DNA of 64,000 nt from Burkholderia cenocepacia (GCF_900446215.1 NZ_UAQZ01000012.1:372001-436000); one strand, 5' to 3'; numbered from the stretch's first letter, positions 1 through 9,288 are shown. Numbers and translations are program-made. Notes: generated by a model from the letters alone, not told the origin.

Positions 1-2559
1 GTGCGCCTGCCCGTCGACGACGCCCGCCGTCGCGCCGGCCGCGTTCAGGTTGATCGTCGCGCCGGCGTCGATCGTGCCCTTCGCGCCGCCTTCGACCGCG
101 ATCGCGATGCCGTTCGCGCCGTTGACGTCGTAGACCGCGTTGCCGGTCGACAGCGTGGTGCCGGCGTCGGTTGCGAGTACGCCGCGCGAGCGCTGGCCGT
201 TGACGTCGGTCGTCAGCACGCCGGCCGTGGATGCACCCGTGTAGGCCGCGCCACCCGCGACGCGGAACAGCGTCGAATCGTCGGTGTCGACGCTCAGGTG
301 CTGCGCGGCGACGTTGATTTTCGAGCCCGCGCCGTAGGCGTAGAAGCCGATCTGGTTGGTGCCGGACATGAAGGCCGGCACGGCGTTCGCGCCGACGTCG
401 ATCGTCGCGCCCGAACGCGCATGCACGCCGATCGCGCCCGCGCCCGTCAGGTTCAGCGCGCCGTCGAGCGTGGCCTTCGCGAGCGGCCCCTCGGCCCAGA
501 CGCCATAGTTGCGCGTGCCCGACGCAGGATCGAGGCCACCCGCCACGTTGATCGTGCCGGTCGACGTCGCGGCCGTCGCGTTCGTGCCGGTGCCGACGAC
601 CATGATGCCGATGCCGTTCACGCCATTCAGCGTGATCGTGCCCGTGTTGGTCACGGTCGCGGCGGTGTTGGCCGCCAGCATGCCGACGTTGGCGAGCGGC
701 GTGCCGGCCGCGGCGCCGTTGACGACGATCGCGCCCGCGTTGGTCAGCGTGCCGGAAGTCGAGCCGATGCTCGCCAGCGCGGCGCCGTTCTGGGTCTGCG
801 TGCCGATCACGATCGTGCCGAGATTGCTCGCGGTGCCCGACGCGCCGAGCAGGATGCCGTACGCGTGCGCGGCGAGCGCGACGTCGTTCGTGGCTTCGGG
901 CGCGGCGACGTCGTACTGCGCGGCGCGGCCGAGATAGATCGTGCCGCCGGCTTCGTTCGTGAAGCTGCCGCCGGCGACGAGGCCGCCGATCACCTGGCTG
1001 TCCAGCGTCGTCGCGTTGACGCCGACGTTGATCGTGCCGGCGTTCGACGCGTGCGCGCCGTCCGTCGCGGCCACCGCGTAGTTCTGCAGGTCGAGCCGGT
1101 TGCGGGTGAGATCCCACGCGCCGACGTTCATCACGCCGTTGTTGACGAACGTGGTGCCCGCGCCGTTCGCATACACGCCGCTGCCTTCGACATACGTGCC
1201 GAGCCCGAAGTTGTCGGGCCGGGCGGTGCCCGTGTCGACGTTGTCGCCGGCCGTGTAGCCGGATGAGATCGTGCCGTTGTTGACGCCGCTCGCGCCGCTC
1301 AGCAGGCGCACCAGCGTGAAGTCGCCCGACAGGCGCCCGTCGTTGACGAAGTGCGCACCGTTCTCCGCGACGACCGCCGCGCTCGCGTCGATCGTGTTGG
1401 AGCCGCGGAAGTCGATCTGGCCGTCCTCGCCGATGTGCAGCGTCGCGTTTGCGCCCGTGCCGTGCATCGCGGACGGGTAGTTCCGGGGCAGCGCGTTCTT
1501 GTCGCCGGGCGACACGTTGTTCGCATACTCGAAGGTCTGCGGGGAGAGCGTCACGGCCTGGCCGAATGCGTTGTCGTAGGCGGTCTGCGAGCCGAGCGCG
1601 CCGTTGCGGACCGAACGCACGAGAAAGTCGTTGTACGCGGCGAGCGACGCGGCATCGGTGACGGTCCACGTGCTGCCGTCGAACGCGGTGAAGGTGCCCG
1701 CGTAGGTCGGCACGTCGAGCTGGATGCTGCCGACGGGGCCGCCGCTCGCGAGATAGTCGCCGGTGATGAACCAGATCTGGTTGCGCGAATTCCAGTTGAT
1801 GACGCTCGGGACCGAGCCGGTGCCGTCCGCGTAGGTGAGATCGCTCTGCTTGGCCGCGATCGTCATCACGTTGCCGGTCGCCGCGGGCGCGTTCGCCGCG
1901 TTGCCGATCGAGACGTCGAGCGTGCCGCCCGAGCTTGCGACCGTGCCGATCCGCGTGTTCACGTACTGGTCGCCGTTCACGTCGTGGTACACCTGCACGA
2001 CGGTCGAGCCGGCGTTCGACGACACGAACGCGGACGAGTCGTAGGTGGCGACGGACGTGCGACCGCCCGTGATCGAATCGGGGGTGCCGACGCTTTGCGT
2101 CTTGCCGCCGAGCGTGACCAACGGCTGATTCGAGTTGCCCGAAATGATGGACGTGTTGGCGAGCGGCATCGGCGTGTAGCCCATGTCGCCGGTCGCGCCC
2201 GTCCAGGCGCCCGTCAGGCCGACCCGGTCGCCGCCCGACACGGTCGTGGCGCCGACGAGGTCGTTGTTGACGGTCGGGTTGAAACTGTCGAGCACGCAGG
2301 TGCCGCCGCTCGCGATTGCGGCGCCGTTGCCGCAGGTCGACGCGTGTACGGTGCCGACCGACAGCGCGGCCAGGGCGGCGCCGAGCGCCGCGACGCGCAG
2401 TGGCGACCGGCGCGTGGCGTGACGCGTTGCCTCGTGCGCGGTGCGGCGACTTGCCCCCGATGCGCTGCCCGAGCGCTTGCCGCGCGCCCGGGTCGTTTCC
2501 GCCACCGCGACCCAGCAGCCGGCGGCCTCGCTCCATATCGATCGAAATGAGTGATTCAC
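1..2559 (-). CDS. ESPR-type autotransporter adhesin, N-terminal part (runs off left edge)
   Basis: Open reading frame of 853 codons with no stop inside the window, so the C-terminus lies beyond position 1. The GTG start at 2559 follows an AGAGGGG ribosome site; the nearby upstream ATG hits a stop at once. Residues 1-24 (starting MNHSFRSIWSEAAGCWVAV) match the extended signal peptide region of large type V secreted proteins. A basic stretch and a hydrophobic core at about 52-70 follow, with likely cleavage after VHA near residue 73. The rest is rich in Gly, Asn, Thr and Ala, with recurring turns of the kind NxGTIxxG (for example NNGTISSG, SNAGTINVG, TNTGTITLNG), as expected of a beta-helix passenger exported to the cell surface. 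The translocating barrel is not visible, so classical autotransporter versus two-partner TpsA cannot be settled here. Role in adhesion is inferred from the family. Confidence 0.85.
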   Translation of the reverse strand, partial: MNHSFRSIWSEAAGCWVAVAETTRARGKRSGSASGASRRTAHEATRHATRRSPLRVAALGAALAALSVGTVHASTCGNGAAIASGGTCVLDSFNPTVNNDLVGATTVSGGDRVGLTGAWTGATGDMGYTPMPLANTSIISGNSNQPLVTLGGKTQSVGTPDSITGGRTSVATYDSSAFVSSNAGSTVVQVYHDVNGDQYVNTRIGTVASSGGTLDVSIGNAANAPAATGNVMTIAAKQSDLTYADGTGSVPSVINWNSRNQIWFITGDYLASGGPVGSIQLDVPTYAGTFTAFDGSTWTVTDAASLAAYNDFLVRSVRNGALGSQTAYDNAFGQAVTLSPQTFEYANNVSPGDKNALPRNYPSAMHGTGANATLHIGEDGQIDFRGSNTIDASAAVVAENGAHFVNDGRLSGDFTLVRLLSGASGVNNGTISSGYTAGDNVDTGTARPDNFGLGTYVEGSGVYANGAGTTFVNNGVMNVGAWDLTRNRLDLQNYAVAATDGAHASNAGTINVGVNATTLDSQVIGGLVAGGSFTNEAGGTIYLGRAAQYDVAAPEATNDVALAAHAYGILLGASGTASNLGTIVIGTQTQNGAALASIGSTSGTLTNAGAIVVNGAAAGTPLANVGMLAANTAATVTNTGTITLNGVNGIGIMVVGTGTNATAATSTGTINVAGGLDPASGTRNYGVWAEGPLAKATLDGALNLTGAGAIGVHARSGATIDVGANAVPAFMSGTNQIGFYAYGAGSKINVAAQHLSVDTDDSTLFRVAGGAAYTGASTAGVLTTDVNGQRSRGVLATDAGTTLSTGNAVYDVNGANGIAIAVEGGAKGTIDAGATINLNAAGATAGVVDGQAH

Positions 2560-3174
2560 GACATACCCCTCTTTCTTCTTTTGACGTGGCATTCGCCGCC
2601 ATTCGGCGAATTCGCATTCCGCGGTGGGGAAATAATCCGAAGGGGCGTGCGGCGGCTATGGCTGCGTGTCGCGCCAATCGTGTTTAGTTACACCGAGGAT
2701 GGGCGGAGTCTACTGATTCGAATGGGCGTCGATTATCGATAAACTGGAAACTGTAATGATGCGAACCGTAGTGCGTGGTATTTTTGATTTGTGTGGGTAA
2801 TCGAACCGAAAGCTATGATGGAGGCGGGTTTGGGCGGTGGGTGTGAGAATCCGGTAGGGTGACCGGAGTAGGTGGGATAGCGCACGGTTCCGGCAGGCGT
2901 GCGCGCGTTAAAATGCAGATCCGGGATTTTCGTTTTGATTGGTGATTATTTTGTTTGCTGCATCTTTTATTTATTTTCGCTTGTAATTTAATAAAATCAA
3001 GCGAGTGTTGTGTGGCATCGATTGATTGCGCCGGCTGGTGCTCAAAATGGAACCCGATTGCCCGGAGCCGAGCGATTTGCGCCGACGACGCGCGTCGTCG
3101 ACAGTGCGGTATGACGCCTGCGCAGCCAGCGGTAAATGAGCAGAAAGCGGGCGCAGCCGATGCCGCGCCGGGCG
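2560..3174. other. Gene-free stretch between adhesin start and amidotransferase end
   Basis: About 615 bases with no convincing coding sequence. Base composition is visibly more AT-rich than the flanks, particularly 2690-3010, and codon-like GC periodicity is absent. It should hold the adhesin promoter (read on the minus strand). Visible structures are an inverted repeat ATTCGCC-N7-GGCGAAT at 2591-2611, 32-52 bases upstream of the adhesin start codon, and an 18-base perfect palindrome of CGACGACGC and its complement near 3081-3098. I could not pick a convincing -35/-10 pair for the adhesin. Confidence 0.5.
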
Positions 3175-4089
3175 TCAGAAATCGATCGCGTCGTCGGAAT
3201 CGCCGTCGGCCGCGGTAGCGAGCGCTTCGCGAACCACCGCGCGCGGCGCGGACGCCGACGCGTCGAGTGACGGGTTGCGCAGCTTCTCGAGCACGCGCTC
3301 GGGCACCGGAATCTGCATCCGCGCGGCGACGTCGCCGCACTGGAACATGATCAGCTCGCCCGGCTCGAATGCGGTCCAGACTTCGTTGTCGGTGAGCGGC
3401 TGTGTCGCGATCACCGCGACGCGATCCTCGGGCGTCGTGTATTTGGCGAAGTCGATCGACAGGTCTTCGTCGACGAGATGCGCGGTCGAGAACGGCCAGC
3501 GCCGCACGAGGTAGTGCAGCCGCGTCGAGCAGTGCGCGAAGAGCGCCTGGCCGTTCGACATCAGGAAGTTGAACACGCCGTGATCGGTGATGCCGCGCGT
3601 CAGTTCGCCGACCCGCTCGAACAGCTCCGGCAGCGGCGGCTGCGCGCCGGGAAAGGCTTCGCGCAGCCCCTGCATCAGCACGCAGAACGCCTGTTCGCTG
3701 TCGGTCGTGCCGACCGGATGGTAGACGCTGCCGTCCATGTCCGGCGCGTAGTCCTGCAGGTCGCCGTTATGCGCGAAGATCCAGTGCCGGCCCCACAGTT
3801 CGCGCATGAAAGGATGGCTGTTCTCGAGCAGGATGTGCCCCTGCGTCGCCTTGCGGATGTGCGCGATCGTGTTCTTGGACTTGATCGGGTAGCGCTTCAC
3901 CATTTCGGCGATCGGCGACGTGGCCGATGCCTGGTGATCGATGAAGAGGCGGCAGGCCTTGTCTTCGAAGAACGCGATGCCCCAGCCGTCGGCATGGTGA
4001 TCGGTGAGCCCGCCCCGGGCCGCGAAACCTGTGAAGGAGAATGTGACGTCCGTCGGCGCGGCGCAGTTCATTCCTAGGAGTTGGCACAT
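3175..4089 (-). CDS. Class II glutamine amidotransferase (YafJ-like)
   Basis: 304 residues. Cys2 directly after the initiator Met is the N-terminal nucleophile of Ntn-type glutaminases (MCQLLGMN). Other family motifs are visible in order: DGWGIAF near 35, IAHIRKAT near 75, FAHNGD near 105 and TDSEQAF near 128, which build the glutamine-binding and oxyanion site. The family releases ammonia from glutamine, but the acceptor of stand-alone YafJ-type members is not established, so the product is unknown. It is longer than the E. coli relative (about 255 residues), the extra being a C-terminal Ala/Asp-rich tail. It is transcribed away from pyrC and appears monocistronic. Confidence 0.85.
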   Translation of the reverse strand: MCQLLGMNCAAPTDVTFSFTGFAARGGLTDHHADGWGIAFFEDKACRLFIDHQASATSPIAEMVKRYPIKSKNTIAHIRKATQGHILLENSHPFMRELWGRHWIFAHNGDLQDYAPDMDGSVYHPVGTTDSEQAFCVLMQGLREAFPGAQPPLPELFERVGELTRGITDHGVFNFLMSNGQALFAHCSTRLHYLVRRWPFSTAHLVDEDLSIDFAKYTTPEDRVAVIATQPLTDNEVWTAFEPGELIMFQCGDVAARMQIPVPERVLEKLRNPSLDASASAPRAVVREALATAADGDSDDAIDF

Positions 4090-4142
4090 TTTACGTGGGG
4101 CGGCAGGCTGAAGCAGGGGGTAACGAACCGGGCGAACCCCGG

Positions 4143-4148
4143 TACAAT
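4143..4148 (+). promoter_or_regulatory. Possible -10 element upstream of pyrC
   Basis: TACAAT lies about 150 bases before the pyrC start and is a good sigma-70 -10 hexamer. No convincing -35 is found 16-18 bases upstream, so this is only a candidate. Confidence 0.3.
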
Positions 4149-4294
4149 GCGGCTTCTAGCATATCACCGAGCCCTGAGCGGTAAAAAGCGGATTCCGCTG
4201 GCCAAAGGCCCCGTGTTGCGGTTTGCCGTCAGTCGGCCCGCGCACGTGCGTTCCGGCCCCGCCGATGGCACGCCCGTTCCTCACGACGCCTCCT

Positions 4295-5359
4295 ATGACT
4301 GCCTCGAACGCTTCTTCCCCGGCGACGCTTTCGCTCGCCCGTCCCGACGACTGGCACCTGCACCTGCGAGACGGCGACATGCTCGCCGCCGTGCTGCCGC
4401 ACACCGCCCGCCAGTTCGGCCGCGCCATCGTCATGCCGAACCTGAAGCCGCCGGTCACGACCACCGCGCAGGCGCAGGCGTATCGCGAGCGCATCCTCGC
4501 CGCGCTGCCGGCCGGGATGACGTTCGAGCCGCTGATGACGCTGTACCTGACCGACAACACGCCGCCCGACGAAATCCGCCGCGCGCGCGAAAGCGGCTTC
4601 GTGCACGGCGTGAAGCTGTATCCGGCAGGCGCCACGACGAATTCCGACCATGGCGTCACCGATCTCGCGAAATGTGCGAAGACGCTCGAGGCGATGCAGG
4701 AAACCGGCATGCCGCTGCTCGTGCACGGCGAGGTGACCGATGCGTCGATCGACCTGTTCGACCGCGAGAAGGTGTTCATCGACCGCGTGATGACGCCGCT
4801 GCGCCGCGATTTCCCGGGCCTGAAGGTCGTGTTCGAACACATCACGACGAAGGACGCGGCCGACTACGTCCGCGATGCCGACGCGGCGCCCGGCCTGCTC
4901 GGCGCGACGATCACCGCGCATCACCTGCTGTACAACCGCAACGCGCTGTTCGTCGGCGGGATCCGCCCGCATTACTACTGCCTGCCGGTGCTGAAGCGCG
5001 AGACGCATCGCGTGGCGCTGGTCGAGGCCGCGACGTCGGGCAACCCGCGCTTCTTCCTCGGCACCGACAGCGCGCCGCACGCGCGCGACGCGAAGGAAAC
5101 CGCGTGCGGTTGCGCGGGCTGCTACACGGCGCTGCACGCGCTCGAGCTGTACGCGGAAGCGTTCGACACGGCCGGCGCGCTCGACAAGCTGGAAGGGTTC
5201 GCGAGCTTCTTCGGCGCCGATTTCTACGGGCTGCCGCGCAGCGCCGAGACGGTCACGCTGCGCCGCGAGCCGTGGGAACTGCCGCGCGAGATCTTCGCGG
5301 GCGAGACGCCGGTCGTGCCGCTGCGCGGCGGCGAGACGATCGGCTGGAAACTGGCGTGA
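4295..5359 (+). CDS. pyrC: Dihydroorotase
   Basis: 354 residues with the start taken at ATG 4295. In-frame alternatives at ATG 4265 and TTG 4223 would add 10 or 24 residues with no family support, and none of the three has a strong ribosome site. The enzyme interconverts carbamoyl aspartate and dihydroorotate in pyrimidine synthesis. Class II metal-site residues are visible: HLH in [10 protein letters not shown] near the N-terminus, the lysine of [12 protein letters not shown] that becomes carboxylated, HGE, the histidines of [10 protein letters not shown], and the aspartate of GTDSAPHA. The length is close to E. coli PyrC (348). The stop overlaps the start of the next gene by four bases, implying translational coupling. 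Confidence 0.95.
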   Translation: MTASNASSPATLSLARPDDWHLHLRDGDMLAAVLPHTARQFGRAIVMPNLKPPVTTTAQAQAYRERILAALPAGMTFEPLMTLYLTDNTPPDEIRRARESGFVHGVKLYPAGATTNSDHGVTDLAKCAKTLEAMQETGMPLLVHGEVTDASIDLFDREKVFIDRVMTPLRRDFPGLKVVFEHITTKDAADYVRDADAAPGLLGATITAHHLLYNRNALFVGGIRPHYYCLPVLKRETHRVALVEAATSGNPRFFLGTDSAPHARDAKETACGCAGCYTALHALELYAEAFDTAGALDKLEGFASFFGADFYGLPRSAETVTLRREPWELPREIFAGETPVVPLRGGETIGWKLA

Positions 5360-6246
5360 GCTGCGCGCCACCGCGCGAACCGGGCCCCGCGGCCGGTCGC
5401 GCGGCGGCGGATTTCGCGCGGATCGACTGGTCCGCGCCGTGGCTCGCGCCTTACGCGGAGCCGGGCCGCGCGTGGCAGGCGGCTGCCCGTGCGGGCGCGG
5501 CCGCGCTGCTCGATGCGTTGAACGGCGCGTTGGATCGCGTATCGCGAGGCGGCGATCGCGTCACCGGTCGCGGCAGGCCGCTGCGCTTCGTGCCGCAGGC
5601 CGAACTGCCGCCCGGCGTCGCGTACGAGACCCATATTGCCGACACCGGGCGGGTGCCGACCCGCCACCATCTTCACGACTTCTTCAATGCGCTCGTCTGG
5701 TTCGCGTACCCGCGCACCAAGGCCGCGTTGAACGCGCGCCAGGCCGCGGCGATCGACGCGGCGGGCGGCGTCGGCCCGGTGCGCGGCACGTTGCGCGATG
5801 CGCTCACGTTGTTCGACGAGAACGGCACGCTGTTCGTCACCGCCGACCACGCGCTCGCCGACGCGCTGCGCGGCTTCGACTGGCCGCGGCTGCTGGTGAG
5901 CTCGCGCGATGCGTGGGGCACGCGTTGCGAAGCGCGGCTCGTCGGCCATGCGCTGCTCGAACAGCTCGTCGTACCGTACAAGTCCTGCACCGCGCACGCC
6001 TGGATCGTCGAAGTGAGCGCCGACTATTTTTCATGGCCCGACGCGCGACGGATCGCGCATGTCGACGCGCACATCGCCGCCGAACTGGCGACGCGCGCGC
6101 TGACGAGCCGCGACTTCGCGCCGCTGCCGGTGCTCGGCGTGCCGGGCTGGTGCGCGGCGAACGCCGACGCCGCGTTCTACGACGATCCGGCCGTGTTTCG
6201 CCGCGGCCGCCGCTCGCGCGCTGCCGACGGCGGCGCGCAGTGCTAG
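5356..6246 (+). CDS. DUF3025 family protein
   Basis: 296 residues starting at a GTG that overlaps the pyrC stop (GTGA), so the two are probably co-translated. It matches the DUF3025 family, typified by the conserved block [16 protein letters not shown] near residues 105-125 and the KSCTAHAW block near 210. No signal peptide or membrane segment is seen, so it is probably cytosolic. The conserved His, Asp and Trp residues could form an active site, but no function is known to me. It sits between pyrC and rnpB, and its stop codon doubles as part of the rnpB -10 element. Confidence 0.85.
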   Translation: MSCAPPREPGPAAGRAAADFARIDWSAPWLAPYAEPGRAWQAAARAGAAALLDALNGALDRVSRGGDRVTGRGRPLRFVPQAELPPGVAYETHIADTGRVPTRHHLHDFFNALVWFAYPRTKAALNARQAAAIDAAGGVGPVRGTLRDALTLFDENGTLFVTADHALADALRGFDWPRLLVSSRDAWGTRCEARLVGHALLEQLVVPYKSCTAHAWIVEVSADYFSWPDARRIAHVDAHIAAELATRALTSRDFAPLPVLGVPGWCAANADAAFYDDPAVFRRGRRSRAADGGAQC

Positions 6247-6249
6247 AAT
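6244..6249 (+). promoter_or_regulatory. -10 element of rnpB, overlapping the upstream stop codon
   Basis: TAGAAT begins with the TAG stop codon of the DUF3025 gene and lies 9-10 bases before the expected 5' end of the RNase P RNA. The hexamer 17 bases upstream (CTGCCG at 6221-6226) is a poor -35. Confidence 0.5.
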
Positions 6250-6258
6250 GCGCGTCGC

Positions 6259-6665
<407 letters not shown>

Positions 6666-6680
6666 TGCCGTTCGAATGCG

Positions 6681-6720
6681 AAAGGGCCGGCGTCTCCTTG
6701 CGGAGCGCCGGCCCTTTTTT
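6681..6720 (+). terminator. Intrinsic terminator of rnpB
   Basis: AAGGGCCGGCG and CGCCGGCCCTT arms around a short loop, followed by a T run. The A run on the opposite side means it could also stop transcripts of the converging OsmC gene. Confidence 0.9.
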
Positions 6721-6736
6721 CTTGCGCGCCGTGCGG

Positions 6737-7159
6737 TCAGGCCGCGACGATGTCGAACGAATGCGTGAGTTCGGCCGTCTTCGCGATCATGATCGACGCG
6801 GAGCAGTACTTGTCGTGCGACAGGTTGATCGCGCGCTCGACCGTGGCCGGGTTCAGGTTGCGGCCCGTGACCGTGAAGTGGAAGTGCACCTTCGTGAACA
6901 CCTTCGGATCTTCGCTCGCGCGCTCGGCCTTCAGCGTAACCGAGCAGCCGGTGACTTCCTGGCGGCTCTTCTTCAGGATCAGCACGACGTCATAGGCCGT
7001 GCAGCCGCCAGTGCCGAGCAGCACCATTTCCATCGGACGCGGCGCGAGGTTGTGGCCGCCGCCTTCCGGCGCGCCGTCCATCGTGACGAGGTGCCCGCTG
7101 CCGGTCTCGGCGGAAAACGCCATGCCGTCCTGGCCCATCCAGCTTACTTTGCATTCCAT
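6737..7159 (-). CDS. OsmC family protein (YhfA-like)
   Basis: 140 residues when started at ATG 7159, which has a GGAG ribosome site; upstream in-frame starts lack one. The family comprises thiol-dependent peroxidases and related proteins acting on organic hydroperoxides in the cytoplasm. Two conserved cysteines are visible, one in GTGGCTAYDV near residue 57 and one in HDKYCSAS near 118, the usual peroxidatic pair. It resembles the YhfA branch more than classical OsmC or Ohr, so peroxidase activity is inferred. A TACAAT -10 candidate lies at 7203-7208 on the minus strand. The gene is monocistronic and convergent with rnpB. Confidence 0.88.
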   Translation of the reverse strand: MECKVSWMGQDGMAFSAETGSGHLVTMDGAPEGGGHNLAPRPMEMVLLGTGGCTAYDVVLILKKSRQEVTGCSVTLKAERASEDPKVFTKVHFHFTVTGRNLNPATVERAINLSHDKYCSASIMIAKTAELTHSFDIVAA

Positions 7160-7439
7160 GCTTGCACTCCAGCGTTGCCTGATTCGGATTCGATCCGGCA
7201 TTGTAGCCCGCGGTGCAACGATCGGCTGATGCGCTGCACGACGCGCCATGCCGGCGCCGCGCGAGCGGGGCGCCGGCCGATGATTTCCCTGCCGGATTTA
7301 GGGGTTTTGCTCTAGGCGAGGACGGTTTCAGGTCGCGTGTGAGGTGGTTATGTATATGATTTGAAAGAGAAAATTACCTTCCTCGGCTTGCCGATCGAAA
7401 TCCCGCATCATGAGATTTGATTTCGCAATGCAAATTTTC

Positions 7440-7468
7440 TTGTGAAGTCGGCGGGGCATTCGTATAAT
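7440..7468 (+). promoter_or_regulatory. Strong sigma-70 promoter for orphan small RNA
   Basis: TTGTGA at 7440-7445 and TATAAT at 7463-7468 are separated by exactly 17 bases. This is among the best housekeeping promoters in the window, and no coding gene starts downstream on this strand. Confidence 0.85.
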
Positions 7469-7474
7469 GAGCCT

Positions 7475-7566
7475 CATTGGTTGTCGCGCTGCGGCAACCT
7501 CCGAATGTCTCCTCCACCCTCCTCCTAAGGTGGATTAAGCCCGAACCAGCCGTTCGGGCTTTTTTT
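7475..7566 (+). ncRNA. Candidate trans-acting small RNA with CU-rich hairpin loop
   Basis: About 92 nt between a sigma-70 promoter and an intrinsic terminator, with no reading frame carrying a ribosome site. Three hairpins can be drawn: a 9-bp stem at 7479-7499 with a GCT loop, a 5-bp stem at 7514-7518 pairing with 7529-7533, and the terminator stem 7538-7560 followed by six T. The loop of the second hairpin, CTCCTCCTAA, and the flanking CTCCTCC before it are complementary to Shine-Dalgarno sequences. A role in blocking ribosome sites of target mRNAs is therefore inferred. CU-rich small RNAs are known in Burkholderia, but I cannot assign a name. Confidence 0.8.
7538..7566 (+). terminator. Intrinsic terminator of the small RNA
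   Basis: Perfect 9-bp stem AGCCCGAAC / GTTCGGGCT with a 5-base loop, followed by a run of T. Confidence 0.92.
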
Positions 7567-7611
7567 CGTCCCATGCAAACATCGGCGCGCGGCTTGCGCG
7601 CGTCGGCACCG

Positions 7612-7917
7612 TTACGCCGGCTGGCGCGCAGCCGGCTGCGAGGTCGCGTCGGGCGGCGTGCCGCGCGAGCCGGCATCGGGCGCCGGCGCATGGGCGGCCG
7701 ATGCGTGGCCGTGGCCGCGCGCGCAGAAGTGGCGGACGCGTTCGCGCACCGCGCGCAGGCGCGCGATACGATCTTCGGCATGGGCGGTTCGGGCCTCGGC
7801 GATGCGCGCATCGAGCGCGTCGAGCTTGGCTTCGCAGCCGGAGCGGGCGGCGACGGCGGGCGCCGCGGCGGCCAGCAGGGCGGCCGCGACGAAGGGCGTA
7901 AGTCGTTGTTTCATCAT
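7612..7917 (-). CDS. DUF1090-like exported protein
   Basis: 101 residues. A cleavable signal peptide covers about residues 1-24 (MMKQRLT, then an Ala/Val-rich core ending AVAA). The mature part has one Cys-Cys pair (Cys28 and the Cys of VRHFC near 65) bracketing a charged helix, the pattern of DUF1090 periplasmic proteins such as E. coli YqjC. The C-terminal third is a low-complexity Ala/Pro/His tail, and the protein is shorter than typical members. No function is known. It is transcribed away from rplM, with no strong ribosome site before the ATG. Family assignment is by motif only. Confidence 0.65.
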   Translation of the reverse strand: MMKQRLTPFVAAALLAAAAPAVAARSGCEAKLDALDARIAEARTAHAEDRIARLRAVRERVRHFCARGHGHASAAHAPAPDAGSRGTPPDATSQPAARQPA

Positions 7918-8077
7918 GCTGGTTTGTTGTTTTTCGGGTTCGGCCGGTCTGGCGCGGCAAGGTCATGTGCCGCGCGTCGAGGGGTGCCGCCGCAGGCGCT
8001 CGGTTCGCCTGGCTTGTCGGGGCACGACCGAATTTTGGCCCATTTCGGCCGCCGCGGACACGGGACGTGGATTCTCT

Positions 8078-8107
8078 TTGACCACGCAACCGTATTTCCT
8101 TTATAAT
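8078..8107 (+). promoter_or_regulatory. rplM-rpsI operon promoter
   Basis: TTGACC at 8078-8083 and TATAAT at 8102-8107, spacer 18. The predicted start near 8114 leaves a leader of about 115 bases before rplM, long enough for feedback control by L13. Such control is known in E. coli; it is inferred here. Confidence 0.85.
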
Positions 8108-8228
8108 TCAGGGCTTTTCCGCATTCATGCCCACGGAAAAAGAACAGGGAGAGCCTGCACCGCGCCTCGAAGCGCACACAGACAAGCAGGAAGAACACAT
8201 CGGGCAAAGCATTTTTTTTGGATCGATC

Positions 8229-8657
8229 ATGAAGACGTTTTCCGCAAAAGCCCATGAGGTGACGCGCGAATGGTACGTGATTGACGCGACGGATAAGGTT
8301 CTCGGCCGTGTTGCCAGCGAAGTGGCACGCCGTCTGCGCGGCAAGCACAAGCCTGAGTTCACCCCGCACGTCGACACTGGTGATTTCATCATCATCATCA
8401 ACGCGAGCAAGTTGAAGGTCACGGGCAACAAGACGCTGGACAAGAAGTACTACCGTCACTCGGGCTACCCGGGCGGTATCTATGAAACGACGTTCGGCAA
8501 GATGCAGGAACGCTTCCCGGGCCGCGCGCTCGAGAAGGCGGTCAAGGGCATGCTGCCGAAGGGCCCGCTCGGCTACGCGATGATCAAGAAGCTGAAGGTC
8601 TACGCAGAAGCGACGCATCCGCACTCGGCTCAACAGCCGAAGGCGCTCGAGATCTAA
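8229..8657 (+). CDS. rplM: 50S ribosomal protein L13
   Basis: 142 residues, exactly the length of E. coli L13. The start at ATG 8229 gives the canonical N-terminus MKTFSAK, and upstream in-frame codons are leader. Family motifs visible are [36 protein letters not shown] and [10 protein letters not shown]13 binds 23S rRNA early in large-subunit assembly. It is the first gene of a two-gene operon with rpsI, 11 bases apart, the arrangement in almost all bacteria. Expression is likely strong, given the promoter upstream. Confidence 0.98.
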
Positions 8658-8668
8658 GGGGAGCCCAC

Positions 8669-9061
8669 ATGATCGGTAACTGGAACTACGGCACGGGCCG
8701 CCGCAAGAGCGCTGTCGCACGTGTCTTCATCAAGGCTGGCAAGGGCGACATCATCGTCAACGGCAAGCCCATCGCTGACTACTTCTCGCGCGAAACGTCG
8801 CTGATGATCGTGCGTCAACCGCTGGAACTCACGAACCACGGCCAGACGTTCGACATCAAGGTGAACGTCAACGGCGGCGGCGAAACGGGTCAGGCAGGCG
8901 CAGTGCGCCACGGCATCACCCGTGCACTGATCGACTACGATGCGACGCTCAAGCCGTCGCTGTCGAGCGCAGGCTTCGTCACGCGCGATGCGCGTGAAGT
9001 CGAGCGTAAGAAGGTCGGTCTGCGCAAGGCACGCCGCGCAAAGCAGTTCTCGAAGCGTTAA
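8669..9061 (+). CDS. rpsI: 30S ribosomal protein S9
   Basis: 130 residues, the normal length. The N-terminal [13 protein letters not shown] motif and the basic C-terminal tail ending in KQFSKR, which reaches toward the P-site tRNA in the ribosome, identify S9. A GGGGAG ribosome site lies just before the ATG. It is cotranscribed with rplM and followed by an intrinsic terminator at 9104-9137, so the operon ends here. Confidence 0.98.
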   Translation: MIGNWNYGTGRRKSAVARVFIKAGKGDIIVNGKPIADYFSRETSLMIVRQPLELTNHGQTFDIKVNVNGGGETGQAGAVRHGITRALIDYDATLKPSLSSAGFVTRDAREVERKKVGLRKARRAKQFSKR

Positions 9062-9103
9062 TTCCGCTTCATGGCCTCGCCGCTTTCGGGTGGCGTCCGC
9101 CGG

Positions 9104-9137
9104 AAAAACCGCCAGCTTTCACGCTGGCGGTTTTTTT
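9104..9137 (+). terminator. Intrinsic terminator of rplM-rpsI
   Basis: AAAAACCGCCAG / CTGGCGGTTTTT stem with an 8-base loop and a seven-T run. Confidence 0.95.
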
Positions 9138-9288
9138 ATGCGCGCTGTTTCCCGCGCCCGGGCCGCTGCGGCGGCCGCTCGCGCGGGCACGCTTGATGAA
9201 ATCGACAAGAACCTATTGATTTCATGGACTTCGGCACGATCTTCTGATCGGCCCTACAATAGCGGCTAAAGCTTTTTGGAGAGTTCGA

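Noticed and set aside
1..1266. 421-codon open frame on the plus strand at the left edge
   Set aside because: Antisense of the adhesin; Arg/Val/Asp-rich with no motif.
3081..3098. Perfect palindrome built from CGACGACGC
   Set aside because: Not followed by a T run on either strand and not next to a promoter; low-complexity CGA repeats give such palindromes by chance in GC-rich DNA. Mentioned only in the gap entry.
4081..5355. N-terminal extension of the DUF3025 frame back through pyrC
   Set aside because: It is out of frame with pyrC across the whole gene; the coupled GTG at 5356 is the sensible start.
8108..8228. N-terminal extension of L13 from 8127
   Set aside because: The extension is not part of L13 anywhere; this is the operon leader and the canonical start is at 8229.
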